Below are positions 11,946 to 24,849 of a DNA stretch of 64,000 bases, one piece after another. The translations under genes were made by a program, and so were the position numbers. This stretch comes from Phoma sp. XZ068 (taxonomy: Eukaryota > Ascomycota > Dothideomycetes > Pleosporales > Didymellaceae): contig RBKR01000005.1 of NCBI GenBank assembly GCA_004835665.1, positions 1,116,001 to 1,180,000 on the forward strand, given 5' to 3'. The notes under the pieces were generated by a model. It saw only the letters and a program-made list of their open reading frames with translations, did not search any database and was not told the origin of the DNA. The stretch's first letter is position 1. The number at the start of each line of letters is the position of its first letter.

Positions 11946-14900
11946 ATATCTTCTACTTTTATTCTTAATTTTATTATTTCTTCTTAGATCTATTTCTACT
12001 AATTATTTTATTTCTTTATAATTTCTATTATAGTAGCTAACTTAAAGTAGTTATAAACTATAGATCTATTAGGTTCTAGATAGAGAATTACTTTATTAAT
12101 CTTTTCTTTTTCTTAGTAGTTAGGTTATTAGCTAAGTATATTAGTATATAGGTTCTCTATTCCCTTATAGTAGATAATCTTAAAGTTAAAGATAGTAAAG
12201 TATTAGGCCTATTATCTTTAGTATAGTATAAGATTCTTATTAAGTATAAAGCCTATAAGGTTCTTATAGTTAGAGTATATAATAGTCTAGTAATTTGCCT
12301 CTTAGAGGTTAGCTCTCTATTACTTAAAGACCTTAATAATAGCTAGCAGCTCCTTATTATAGATATTATAGTTAAGTTCTACTAAGGTTATTTTCTTAGA
12401 CTAGTAGTATATAAGTTACTTATTTCTTTTCTTATCTAGTTAGATTATTAGGGCTTCTAGTCTAAAGTCTAATATATCTATTTTAATAATTAGTAGTTTC
12501 TTTAGATTAAATATTTAGAGTATAGAGTCCTTAGTAAAGATATCTTTAAGCTTTTTAAAGGCTTCCTATTATTCTTTTGTCTATTTAAAAGGTATATCTT
12601 TCTTACTAAGTTTAACTAATAGTTATATAATATTACTCTATCCTTTAATAAACTTTCTATAGAAATTATAGAATCTAATAAAGGATTATATATTCTTAAG
12701 GTTTATTAGTTCTAGCTATTTCTTAATTTTCTTAATCTTAGTTAGAATAATTTTTATAACTCCTAGTACTATAATAAAGTCTAAAAATATAGTACTTTAT
12801 ATATAGAACTTATATTTCTAGAGGCTAAAAAATAGTTTTACTTTAAGTAGTTTCCTTAGTACCTTCCTTATATAGACTTAGTATTTCTCTATTATCTTAG
12901 AGTAGATAAGAATATTATCTAGGTATACTATAATAAAGATATCTAGGTATTCTTTAAGAATATTATTAATATATTCTTAAAAGGTTGCTAGCGTGTTTAT
13001 AAGTTTAAATAGTATAACTTAGTACTTATAAAGTCTATATTTAGTCTTAAAGGTAGTTTTCTATTCCTCTCCTTCCTTAATTTATATAATATAGTATATA
13101 TTTTTAATATTAAGTCTTATAAACTATTTTACTATAGTTAATTAATCTTATATATCTATAATAAGTAAAAGTAGATATTAGTTCTTAATAGTCTTTATAT
13201 TAAGGTCTTAATTAATATAGAGTTACTCTTCTATTATTTCTTTCTTTACTATAAAGAGTATTAAGTATACTACTAGTAAGGATAATATATAGATCTATTC
13301 CTTTTCTAGGGTGTCTTTAATATAATTTTTCTATATAGCTAATTCTTTTTCTATAAGTTTATATAGTAGTATATACCTTAGTTTAGCCTCTTTCTCTAAT
13401 AGTATTTTATAATTCTAGAATTAGTATTTAAGTAGTTTATTATTTAGTTTTTTAAATATATTATTTAGGTCTTAGTACTCCTCTAGTAGAGGTATAGTTT
13501 TAATAGTATAGATCTTTTATAATACTACTAATTAATACTAAAACTTAGGTTTAATTTATAAGTATATTATATAGTATATATTCTAGTTAATTATTAGGCT
13601 AGCTTGTTATAACTATAGCATTCCTAGAATAATATCTTATTTATTACTAATCTATATAATATTATACTCTAGTTGTCCTTTCTATCTAGAAAGCTATAAC
13701 TATTCTTATATTTCTTCTATAATTACTTTCTAGAAATTATTTTCTTTAATAGTCTAGATTACTTATAGATAGAGTTTCTAGTATATCTTTAAATCTTTAT
13801 AAGTCCTAATAAATTCTTTAGATATAAAGTTTCTTATAGCCCTACTATCTATAAAGGCTATACTTCTCTATTTAGAATATATACTACCTAGGTAATTTTA
13901 TAGTATACTAGGTGTTTATAATTAAGATATTTATTATCTTCTAGGTAGAGTTTATATCTTTAGCTTTCTACCTTAGTAGGTTGTTAAATTACTAGAATCT
14001 AGTATTAAATTAATATATAGTTATAGTTATACTTGTCTAGTTTAGTAACTAAGTATATAATTTCTTTCTATATACTTTAGTCTAGAGATAGGTTCTTTAT
14101 AAAGATATTCTTCTTAACCTATTTATAGAATTATTTAAATATTACTTAGGCTAGTTATTCTACTCTTTAATTATTATATAGCTTTTTAATAGTAAATACT
14201 ATAGAGTCTTTTTTATAGAACTAGAGAGACTTTATATAGGTAAGGTCTTTAGTTTCTAGAATATATTCTTATTTAGCTATACCTAGTTACTTAGTATATT
14301 TAGTATTCTTATCTTTATAAGTCTTAAGTGTCTATAATTTTCCTATAGAGTCTTAGTATAAGACTTTTTTATTATCTAATTTACTTATTAAATTACTTTC
14401 TTTTTTTAATATAGGAGTTAGTATTGTTATAACTTTATTAGAGCCTTACTTTATAGCTAAGTCCTTATATACTATTTATAGAGGCTTTTTTACCTTTACT
14501 ACTTTAGAGAGTATATTTCCTAGTTACTACTAGCCTTTTCTTCTAGAGCTAGTACTCTATACTAGTTTTACTACTATAGTATATCTAGTATATATTATTA
14601 GTATAGAAAGTCTAGTATATACTATTATATTCCTTATTTATAGCTAGTTAGGCTATTTTTTAGTTTTCTTAAGTAGCTACTACTCTATTTTATAGTTAGA
14701 AGTTTCTATTATTTCTACTACTCTAGCTTAGGTTCTAGTTATAGTTCCTTATAAAGTATCCTATTTTCTTATATTTAAAGTAGGCTTTCTTTTTTTAAAG
14801 TTTATCCTTCTTAGAGTCTAGCTATATTTATTATTATTTTTAGTTAGCCTCTAGAACTATAGGTTTACTATAATTCTAATATTATTACTATTATTATTAT

Positions 14901-15104
14901 TAGTAAGGTAGTCTATTAAAAGTGCTTTGTTTATTCTTATTCTAAAAGAATAGTTAATTATTAATCTTAATAGCTTAGAATATAAAGGCTTAAAAGGTCT
15001 CTAGTTAATCTATATAGATTAGTTTATATTAGATATTATTTTTTAGTTCTTTATAGTATTTAGCTATAAGGGCTTCTTTACCCTAGTTTAGCTTTATAGC
15101 TAGC
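11946..15104 (-). mobile_element. Element E: gypsy pol/gag fragment on the minus strand, RIP-degraded
   Basis: This is a gypsy element distinct from D2, read right to left. The reverse-transcriptase catalytic motif survives as VYLDNILIY on the minus strand at 12,905-12,935. An RNase H remnant (KELLAI) lies around 12,340-12,370. A gag zinc knuckle (CGKPGH-like) is suggested near 14,850-14,890. The left end is a junction with D2 at about 11,945. The right side is interrupted by element A at 15,105, with target site CTAGC. No LTR of this family is identified in the window. Confidence 0.65.
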
Positions 15105-15648
15105 TGTTATAATTCTAGGGAACACTAAACAAAGGTTAATAATTATAGGCTAAGTGTAGCATAGTTAAACTACACAGGAGAAGGTATTACAAGTAAGTAT
15201 AAATAATAAGTGTTATTAGTTACTACTTAGGTAATAATATAAAGTTATATGTTATAATTAGTCTTAGTGTAATTAGTGTAATTAGTAATTAGTATAATTA
15301 ATAATTAGTGCAATTAGTAGCTATTATAATACTAAGCACTATATATATCTCCTTAGTATATAGCAACTAGGAACACTGCCCTTATAGCATTATATTTAAC
15401 CTAATTAATATACTTTGTTATTAGAATCTCTACCTACACGTTAAGATAGATAGATTAACTATCTATACTTCTTACTATAACCTAACTTTTAAGATAGATA
15501 GTCTACTCTATACTACTTATTATTACCTATAGCTGCTATAGTGTTTTACTAAGTATCTATACCCTCTATAATCTACTATATATCTATTTATCCTAGAAAA
15601 CTAACCTTAGAAGTATTTATAAGCTTTGCTTAGGATATAACCTTAATA
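15105..15648 (+). repeat. 5' LTR of element A
   Basis: The 544-bp LTR starts TGTTATAATT. Its end CCTTAATA is the RIP form of CCTTAACA, which is kept in the 3' LTR. It contains an AT-rich TAATTAGTG-like repeat cluster that is expanded in the solo copy at 11,481-11,556. Confidence 0.9.
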
Positions 15649-18600
15649 TTTTAAACACCCTAAAAATAAGTAATATGTTAGAAGATTATGTTATTAATAG
15701 CACCCCTACTATAACTAATATAGGACTAGTAAGTTATAGACTTAAGGTTGCTAAACTAGACCTTTACTATAGAGATTAATCTAAGCTTAAGGACTAGCTG
15801 CTCTAGTTTAACCTATTCTTTACCTTCTAAGGTATAACTATTAATAAGAATTAGAAGGTTAAACTAGTAGCTTCCTATATATAAGGTAATGTATTTAAAT
15901 AGATTAAACCCTTTATATAGAACAAGATAATTAATACTATAACTATTAAAGATAATATATAGCTTGATAATTTTAGACACTTTAAAGACAAGATCTAATA
16001 AATCTTTAGAGTCTTTAACGCACTAGTTATTGCTAGACATAGTATATAGTGTATTTATTAGACTATATTAGCTACTAACTACGCTGCAGAATTCTAGGCT
16101 TTAGCCTATAATATAGACTAGGACAATACTATACTAATAATAATGTTTTAACAAGGACTAAAGCCTAAGGTTAAGAAGGAACTTATACGCACTAGCACAA
16201 AGATTAACACCCTTAATAACCTTACTAGCAAAGCTATTAATATTAATATTTAACTCTATAAACTTTAACAAGAATTATGCAACAACCTATATATTTAAGT
16301 TATAACCTAGTTACTTTAACTACTATATAACTAATAGTACAGCAATACCTACTATAGAGGCTGTAGAAACAGTTATTACCCTAACACTAGATATAGGATC
16401 TATAGCAACACCTAGAGCAGATACTATAGACCTAAGGTAATAGACTTGTCTAATATCTATAAAGGACCTACTACTATACTATATTAGAATAAAAAGAATA
16501 AAGAATATAATAATAGGAATAAGAGCAGGAACTGCTATAATTGTAGCAAGCTAGGATATTTTACTAAGAACTATTATTTAAAGAATAAGGTCTTCTAATA
16601 GATTAATATTATTACCTATACCTTATATAATAAAGATATAAATGCTAGTAAATAGGAAATTCTTACTAAAGAAATTAGATAACTTCTTATAGACCCTAAG
16701 CTAGAATATATATATAAAACTATACCTAGAATCCTAGAAATCTATGCTAGACCTAAGACACTATATTATAAATCTTGCGCTATATAGACTTTAGATTCTA
16801 AGGATAAGCTAACAATGCAGGAGTACAATAAGAATATTAGGCAAGGTAATAATAAATTATATAATACTATCTATAGATAACTTACTCTAGAACTACTTAA
16901 AGAATACTTATAATATAATAGTAAGGAGCACCCTGCGCTCTTATAAGCTATATAGGAAATAGAAGCTAAGTGTGTATAAGCCTACCTCTTATATAACCCT
17001 AATACCTTAGGCTAATTTAAGTAATAACTAATAAATAGTATACTATAGAATAAAGATTAGGCTAAAGAAATATTCTAGAAATAGGTAGAATAAAACTATA
17101 TAATAGTAGCTAAGCTTAAACGCTAGAATTACAACCTACTGTAAAAAGATAAACTAGACTTTACTTAACTAGTAATTGCCCTATAAATATAAACTACTAT
17201 ACTATATAAAATTAATAAATAGAATCTATTCTATTATAAAATATTATAGGAGTAATACCTATATAATAGGTGCAAGAAATATTATAATAAGAAAGTTAGA
17301 TACTAAATATTCCCTGTTAATATATAATAATATAAGAAGGAATAGTATTAGTATATATAAGTATAATACTTAGATTACTTGTTTAACAAGCGTGTATAAT
17401 TACACTTTTTAGGGTATACACGCCCTAAAGATATTCTAGATATATAGATAATTATTAATAAAGCCTATAAAGAATATTAGTAGCAGCTATATATAAATAA
17501 GAAATATATACGCTATGCTAGTAAGAAGAAAGTCTATAGATTTAGACTAGAGTAGTATTTTTTAGGCCTATGCTAACTAGCTCCTAGTATAAGACTATTA
17601 ATGCTATTAGAGTAGACTTACTTACTAAACTGCTAATCTTTATTAATAGATAAAGATTTATAGTAATATTAGACTTAGGAGCAGAAGGTAGCTATATCTT
17701 AGAAAATGCAGCAAAATAAGCTAGACTCTAGTTGCATAGAAAAGAGATTACCTATATCCTTAGAGTAGCTAACAAGTAGTTAATACTAGACAACTTTATA
17801 GTTACTTATAAGACTAACACGCTATTAAAGTTAGAAAACTATAAGGAGGTATTTACCCTTAATATCTTTAGAATAGCTATCTATAATATTATACTAGGAA
17901 TCTCCTAGTTATAAAAGTATAACCTATAAATTAATTAGAAGATATCTAAGCTTTTATTTAGATATAGATATAGTATAACTATATTAAGATCTATGCAGTT
18001 TATAATATAACTAGTAGATAAGAAGAAGATTAGTAATATCTCTTTAAATAAGACGTGCTAAGATAGAGCAGTTAACTCTATAGACGCTAAACGCCCTATA
18101 GGTTATAAAGTAAGAGTTAAAGAGAAGAATAGTGCACCTCCTAACATCCTAGATAAATATAAGAGTTATAAAGAACTCTTCTATAATAAGAAGACTATAA
18201 AGGCATTACTATAGTATAAACTCTAGGATTATAAGATTAAGCTCTAGAAAGAAAAGACACTAACTTTTAGGCTAATATATAGACTATTAGAAAAGGAACT
18301 CTAAGTACTTTGCAAGTATATTAATAAGAACTTTAAGAAGAGATTTATTAGACAATTAGAATTACCTATAGAATACCCTATTTTCTTTATACTAAAGAAA
18401 GATAGTAGTAACTAACTATATATTAACTATTAGAAACTTAATAATATTACTATAAAAAACAGGTACCCTTTACTAAATATATCTAAGTTATAAGATTGCT
18501 TAGCTAGAGTATAATACTTTACTGCGCTAGACCTATAAGGAGCGTATAACCTTATATATATAAAGAAAGGCAAGAAATAGAAGATAGTATTTAGAACCTA

Positions 18601-20919
18601 TTATAGTCTTTATAAGTATATAGTTATACTATTTAGGCTAACTAACATACTAGCTATGTGTTAGGAACTAGTTAATAATATACTAAGGGTATACCTAGAC
18701 AGGACAGTAGTAGCTTACCTTAATAATATCTTAGTATACTTAAAGACACTAAGAGAACATATTATATATATAAAAGAAGTTCTTAACTACTTAGAATAAG
18801 CAGACCTCTAACTTAAACTAGAGAAGTGTAAATAGTATAAGGAAGAAGTAGAATTCCTTGGCTATATTATAGGAAGATATAGAGTTAAGATAAGTAAAAA
18901 GAAAATATAGGTTATTAAAGACTAGCTAACCCTAACAATAGTTAAAGGAATCTAAGAATTCCTTAGGTTTGTTAATTTTAACTAATGTTTTATTAAGGAC
19001 TATTCTAAGAAAGCTCTGCTGCTTATAAAGCTTATATAAAAAGATATACTATTTTATTAGAAGCAGGAATAGGAAGATATATTCTAATTACTTAAGTAAG
19101 TGTATATTAAGCTACTAACATTAGTTATATTTAGAAGCAATAAACTACTATAAATTAAAACTAATGCCTTAGAATTAGTATTAGGAGCATGCACATTATA
19201 GGAATAAGATAGTAAATAGTACCTAATTACCTATTACTTAAGAAAGTTTTCTAGACTAGAAGAATAGTATAATATTTATAATAAGAAACTAATAGTAATT
19301 ATAGACGCACTAAAGCACTAGTAAATCTATATAGAGAGCTGCTTAGAACTTACTATCTTTATAGATTATAAGAACCTAGTATACTTTACTATAACTAAGA
19401 AGCTTAATAGCTAACAGGTATAATAGTTAGAATTCCTAGGGCAATATAAGTTTAAGATAATATATACTCTAGGAAAAGACAACACAAGAGCTAACACACT
19501 AAGTTAACAACATAATCTTGTAGGAGAAAAAATAATTAAGAAATATACTATTCTATAGATATATAGGGACAGATTACTAGGACTATCTTAGTAGCTTAAT
19601 AATATAATGCAAGTTTAATAGAAATAATATATACCTATAATAGTACTAGAGGAACTCTAAACAGGAATTATTATACAACACTATAATAACCTACTTTATA
19701 GACACCCTAGTATAATACAAATAATAGAACTTATTAAATAATACTATAAGTTTAGCTATATAAAAGACAAGGTTACTAAATTTATTAGAAACTGTGTTAA
19801 TTGTTAACAAAACAAGTATAGTACTTATATAAAATATAGAGAGATATAAGTAATAGAGCTACCTACAGCACTATAGACAAATATTATAATAGATTTTATT
19901 ATATAACTACTAATCTCCAAGAACCCTGTTATAGGATATACCTATAACTTAATCTTTATTATAGTAGATAGGTTTACTAAAGTAGTAGAAATAATACTAT
20001 TTTAATATAGTTATACTGCAGAGCAGCTTGCACAAGTATTTCTAGATAGGATTATCTATTACTATAGTATACTAGAATTAATTATTAGTAATAGAGATAA
20101 GCTCTTTATATTAAACTATTAGACTACGCTTATAGTAGCTATTAGTACTAAGAAAAAGCTATTAACTATATACTATCTATAAACAGACAGACAAATAGAA
20201 AGAATAAATTAAACTATAGAAATGTACTTAAGAATATATAGTAACTAGGAACAAGATAACTAGGTTTTACTATTACCTATAGTATAGATTATATATAATA
20301 ATAAATTATTAGAAGTAATAGGTATAACACTGTTCTTTGCAAATTATAGAAGATACCTAAATCTCTTTACAAGATTTCTTAACAGTAATATCTAAATAGA
20401 TTTAGTAATAACCTTAGTGCAAAGACTAAAGGAAGTATACTAGAAATTACTTAAAAACATTAATAAGGCTTAATAATAAGTAATCTCTTATATTAATTAG
20501 AAAAGAAAAACAGCACCTTAGCTAAAAAAGGGGGATAAAGTCTATCTTCTTATAAAAAACTTATAAACACAAAGACTAATAAAAAAACTAGATTATATTA
20601 AAGTTAGACTATTTTTTATTTCTAGGCAAATTAGCCCTATAAACTATTAACTTAAACTACTATAGGATGCTAGAATATACCCTATATTCTATATATTGCT
20701 ATTAGAACTAGCAGACCCTAATATACTAATTTAGAAGAACTTCTACTACTAGGTTAAAGAGGAAACTAAGTAGGAAGTTAAAAAAATAATACAATATTAA
20801 AAGAAAGGATATAAGGACAAATACCTAGTTAAGTAGTTAGAATACCCTAACTTAGAAAATATATAGGAACTTTCTATAAACCTTATAAACTGCTAGCAGC
20901 TATTAAAGGGATTTAAGAC

Positions 20920-21470
20920 TAATTAGGGAGTGCTATATTAGCTTCCTAAGCCTTAATTAGCTACCTCTTAAAAGCACCTTATATACTAGGCAACAAGGCT
21001 AGGCTAAGTCTATCTAAAGGACCCTCTAAAAGAATTATTTCTTCCTTTAGCTCCTGCTTAATAATACTTTACTCCTTTACTACAATTACTTCCTCTATAT
21101 AATAATTAAGTAAATCTATTTATTAGCATAACTACTCTTTACACGTGTGTGTAACCTGCAACTCTTCTAACACCTTTTTAGAGGCCTTAAGTACTTTATT
21201 TTATACTTTATAACTTTCTTTTATCTGTGCCTATAGCTTCTCTTTCTTAGTCTCTAGATACTTAAACTCTAACTGCGTTATATAAATATTATAACACTAC
21301 CTATGCTTTAAACATTTACTATATTTTCTAGAGTAAATATAAACTTTATATACTTACTTATACTTTTTATAGGTTAAACACTTCTTTACTATAATCTCTT
21401 TAAAGAACTTAACAAATTTATATAAGTAGTAATAATAGGCTAAACTTAACTTAGTAGGATGTTTAGGCAT
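20920..21470 (-). pseudogene. Antisense ORF of element A (Cys-rich N-terminus plus coiled coil), RIP-decayed
   Basis: Opposite to pol, between the chromodomain and the 3' LTR, a minus-strand frame begins with ATG at 21,470 (MPKHPTKLSL). It stays readable for about 180 codons, broken only by TAA/TAG where glutamine fits. The first 70 residues contain Cys codons and Tyr codons (TAT/TAC, one RIP step from Cys) spaced like paired CxxC motifs, e.g. KKCLTY and SKCLKH. After these come about 60 charged residues with a heptad pattern (YLETKKEKL...). From general familiarity, similar Cys-pair plus coiled-coil proteins are annotated as hypothetical proteins in many Ascomycetes, but I cannot search. The sense strand is also partly open here, so the direction is supported by composition and the ATG, not proven. 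Confidence 0.55.
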
Positions 21471-21557
21471 TATTAAGAGGATATATTATTAAATAAGGGG
21501 GAACCTACATTATATAAACTAAGCTTAAGAGACTAAGCTAAGATAGGAAGGGGATAG

Positions 21558-22101
21558 TATTATAATCCTAGAGAACACTAAACAAAGGTTAATAATTATA
21601 GGCTAAGTGCAGCATAGTTAAACTATACAGGAGAAGGTATTATAAGTAAGTATAAACAATAAGTATTATTAGTTACTACTTAGGTAATAATATAAAGTTA
21701 TATATTATAATTAGTCTTAGTGTAATTAGTATAATTAGTAATTAGTATAATTAATAATTAGTGCAATTAGTAGCTATTATAATACTAAGCACTATATATA
21801 TCTCTTTAGTATATAGTAACTAGGAACACTGCCCTTATAGTATTGTGTTTAACCTAATTAATACACTTTATTATTAGAATCTCTACCTACACGTTAAGAC
21901 AGATAAATTAACTATCTATACTCTTTACTATAACCTAACTTTTAAGATAGATAGTCTACTCTGTACTACTTATTATTACCTATAGCTGCTACAGTGTTTT
22001 ACTAAGCATCTATACTCTCTATAATCTACTATATATCTATTTATTCTAGAGAACTAACCTTAAAAGTATTTATAAGCTTTGCTTAGGATATAACCTTAAC
22101 A
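21558..22101 (+). repeat. 3' LTR of element A
   Basis: The 544-bp LTR has its start TG changed to TA and its end CCTTAACA intact. A purine-rich tract (AGGAAGGGGATAG) lies just before it. Confidence 0.9.
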
Positions 22102-23206
22102 CTAGCTATTTAAACTTAGATATATAGACTAATACTAACTTAGTCTACTTTAATTATTAGAGTTTCTATTCTATAACTCTTTTCTAGTTAACTTCTCTAA
22201 AGAATATTATAAGCTTTCTCTTAAAGTACTTATAGCTAGAAAATATAGCCTTAGTCTCTATACTCTAGTAATCTTATATATACTTTATTTACTTAGTAAG
22301 GTAGGTCTTAAACTAGTCTATAGCTTATCCTATAAAGTATACTATAATAAATAATACTTTTATTATTTTATCTAGAAGTTTAGCCTAATTAATATTTAGG
22401 TATATAGATACTGCTACTAGAAAGCTCTTAAGTTTTAATTAAGTACTATTAAACTTCTCTAAGGGTATAAGTATTAAAGGCTTAAAATAGAGCTTTATAA
22501 TTTATATAGTTAGTTCTTTAATCTTTTCTTATACTTTATATAAGAACTTCTTTAAGTTCTCTATTTTCTCTATTAAGTACTTAATAGTAATATTATTAGT
22601 TATAATAGTAGTAGGGCTAGCCTCTATAACTAATTCTACTCTTAATATAGCTATAATATAGTTCTTTTAAACTAGTAGTTAATATATAATAGGTGCCTCT
22701 TATATTACCTAAGGTAGCTAGTCCTTAATAATATAAGCTATAGAGATATTAGATTATAAGGGGGTATTATAGTTAAGTAGGTTATAATTAAGTACTCTAT
22801 ATAAAGTATTAATACTAATAGTATATAAATAATATATACTAGGAAGAGTATAATCTTAACTATAAGGATACTAACTATCTACTTTAAGGTGCCTATATAT
22901 ATAATAATTCTTAGAGTTAGTAGGGTTAGTTATATAAGACTCTACTAACCTACTAACTAGTTATATATCTAGGTTATAATAGGCTTCTAACCCTAGGTTA
23001 TAATTCTTATTATAGCTATACTATACCTCTATATTCTTTATTTTATACTTTAATACTTTATTTTCCTTTATAGGTCCTAGTAACCTTATATCTTCTAGAA
23101 TATCTATAATACTATAGGGGAGATAAGTATTATTATTATAATCTACCTATAGCTATTCTTATACTATTCTATCTAGTATAAAGTAAATACTATTATCTAT
23201 AGTTAG
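22102..23206. mobile_element. Unclassified AT-rich remnant right of element A, probably continuing element E
   Basis: The sequence begins with the right-hand copy of the target site CTAGC of element A, so it continues the sequence left of 15,105 (element E). No LTR or clear protein motif was found. A sharp junction to family C/D homology occurs near 23,207. Confidence 0.45.
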
Positions 23207-24099
23207 GACTTTATATTTATATACTTAGTAATCTTACTCTTATTAGTAGTAGACTTACTAGCCTTAGAGAAGTAGAGTTTCTTAATCTTACTTATAAAAA
23301 TAGTAGCTCTAGCCTCTAGATTATACTTTTTACTATTAATAAGAATACTCTTAGCCTATAATAGGTTAGAATAGCCTAAAGTAGCTTAAAAGAGAGAAAA
23401 CTAACTTATTTAGTAGAAGAAGTAGCCTTAGTAGCTACTTAATACTTAAGCTTATACTTATTACTTTTAGCCTTAGCCTATATAGTAACCTTATTATACT
23501 TTTAGCTAATAGAATATACCTTAGTTATAGAGTTATCTTAAGAGCTCTAAATACCTAAGTATAGAAAGAGGTTATTAGTATAAGGCTTAAACTCTCTAGA
23601 AGAGTTAGTAATAGTTAGAAATAGGTAGTAAGAGGGTAAACTAGCTTACTCTTTAATTATCTTAGTAAGTTAATATAATTTAGAAAGTAAATTAGCTATA
23701 GCCTTAACCTTTATACTTTTAAAAACTTTTATAGCTAGAGGCTAGGCTTTAGTATATATATTAGAGATAAGAGTAGTAAAATATATATAAATATTATTAA
23801 TTTAGTTAAAGATAGCTTTAGAAGGCTATAATAGGTTAAAATAGCTTATCTTAGTTAATAATAACTTAAAATAGGGATATATACTATAAAGTAGTCTAAA
23901 TTACTAAAGAAGTACTTTATATAGTATATAGTCTAGATATCTTTACTAGTCTTAACCTTATAAACCTAGGTATAGTAAAGGTACTAATTAGTATTAGTAA
24001 CTAGAGAAAAGTAGTAGCCTAGAGTACTAGTAAAGTAGGTACTACTCTTACTAAAGTAGTTAATATAGTAGATATAATAATAGGCTATATAGTAGGTAT
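23207..24099 (+). mobile_element. Element D, left piece (family C/D, plus-coded)
   Basis: The segment aligns with 4650-5530 of D1. It holds part of the internal region, including the decayed antisense frame on the minus strand. The right end is the target site GGTAT (24,095-24,099) of element C. The element resumes at 31,426. Its 5' part is missing at the junction with the remnant to the left. Confidence 0.75.
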
Positions 24100-24332
24100 T
24101 GTTAGGCTTAATAGCTAGGGGCACTAGAGAGAGAAGTATTAATACAAGCAGGCAGGACTACAATAGTCCTAAACAAGGTTAATTAATAGTAGACTGTTTA
24201 CTACCTTATAGCAAACAGCTAAGCTAGGCTCTATATACTCTAGTTACCCTATACAGAGGTAACTCTAGTAACTACGCCCTACCTAAGCATAGTAATATAA
24301 GTATTTAACTCCTATAAGCTATATATCTAATA
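24100..24332 (-). repeat. 3' LTR of element C (left end)
   Basis: The 233-bp LTR starts TGTTAGGC and ends CTAATA on the plus strand. It differs from the right LTR at seven positions, all transitions involving CpA or TpG versus TpA. Confidence 0.92.
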
Positions 24333-24849
24333 ATATCCCCCTTCTATAGTTAAACATCCTAGGCAACTATAGAGGAACATGTTAGTAGCTGTTTTAAGCT
24401 ATTATAGGCTATTATAGCCCTATACTAGGAGGATAGGCAGTAGGTAGCCTAGCTTGAGTTAAAGGCAGGCTTAGGCTCCTAGAGGGAAATTTCTACTTTT
24501 ACCTTTACCTTTACTTAAAATTCTGTTTGGCTATACTCTAGTTCTATCTACTAGCTAGTAGGGTGCCTATAGGCCTCTAATAGGTTTCTATCTATAATTT
24601 CTAGCTATTACTCCTTCTTCCTACTATATAACTTAGTAAGTTTTTATAGTTTTCTATTTTTAAATCCTAGCCCTAATAGGCCCTAATATAGGTTATTCTA
24701 AGCTATTATAGCCTAAGTTGGCTTATTAGGGCTTATTAGAACTAGTTTAAGCTTTGTTTAACTATTTTAGCGCTAACTAGACTATTTTAGACTATTCTGC
24801 GCTGTTCTTAACTATTTTTGCATATTATACTGTCTACTAGCACCTTCTA

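Larger units (their letters stand above)
15105..22101 (+). mobile_element. Element A: complete nested chromovirus (Ty3/gypsy), RIP-mutated
   Basis: This is a complete 6997-bp LTR retrotransposon with two 544-bp LTRs and a perfect CTAGC target-site duplication (15,100-15,104 and 22,102-22,106). The order on the plus strand is: gag (about 15,700-16,650) with a zinc knuckle reading NCSKLGYF around 16,535-16,565; protease and reverse transcriptase with the catalytic motif degraded to VAYLNNILVY (18,705-18,740); RNase H near 19,270-19,400; integrase with a TDRQ-ER remnant (about 20,180-20,215); and a chromodomain (about 20,770-20,880, remnants YLVK and EYPNLEN). A purine tract (21,544-21,557) precedes the 3' LTR. 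CpG, CpA and TpG survive more often here than in neighbouring copies, so it looks less heavily mutated. It is inserted in element E. Confidence 0.9.

Noticed and set aside
11946..15104. Treating element E as the missing 5' part of D2
   Set aside because: Both fragments would then contain RNase H in the wrong spacing, and sequence similarity to element C stops abruptly at 11,945.
17176..17373. A 65-codon plus-strand open frame inside element A
   Set aside because: It lies in gag/pol-derived sequence, is almost only I, K, N, Y, R and L, and has no counterpart supporting selection; a chance frame in AT-rich DNA.
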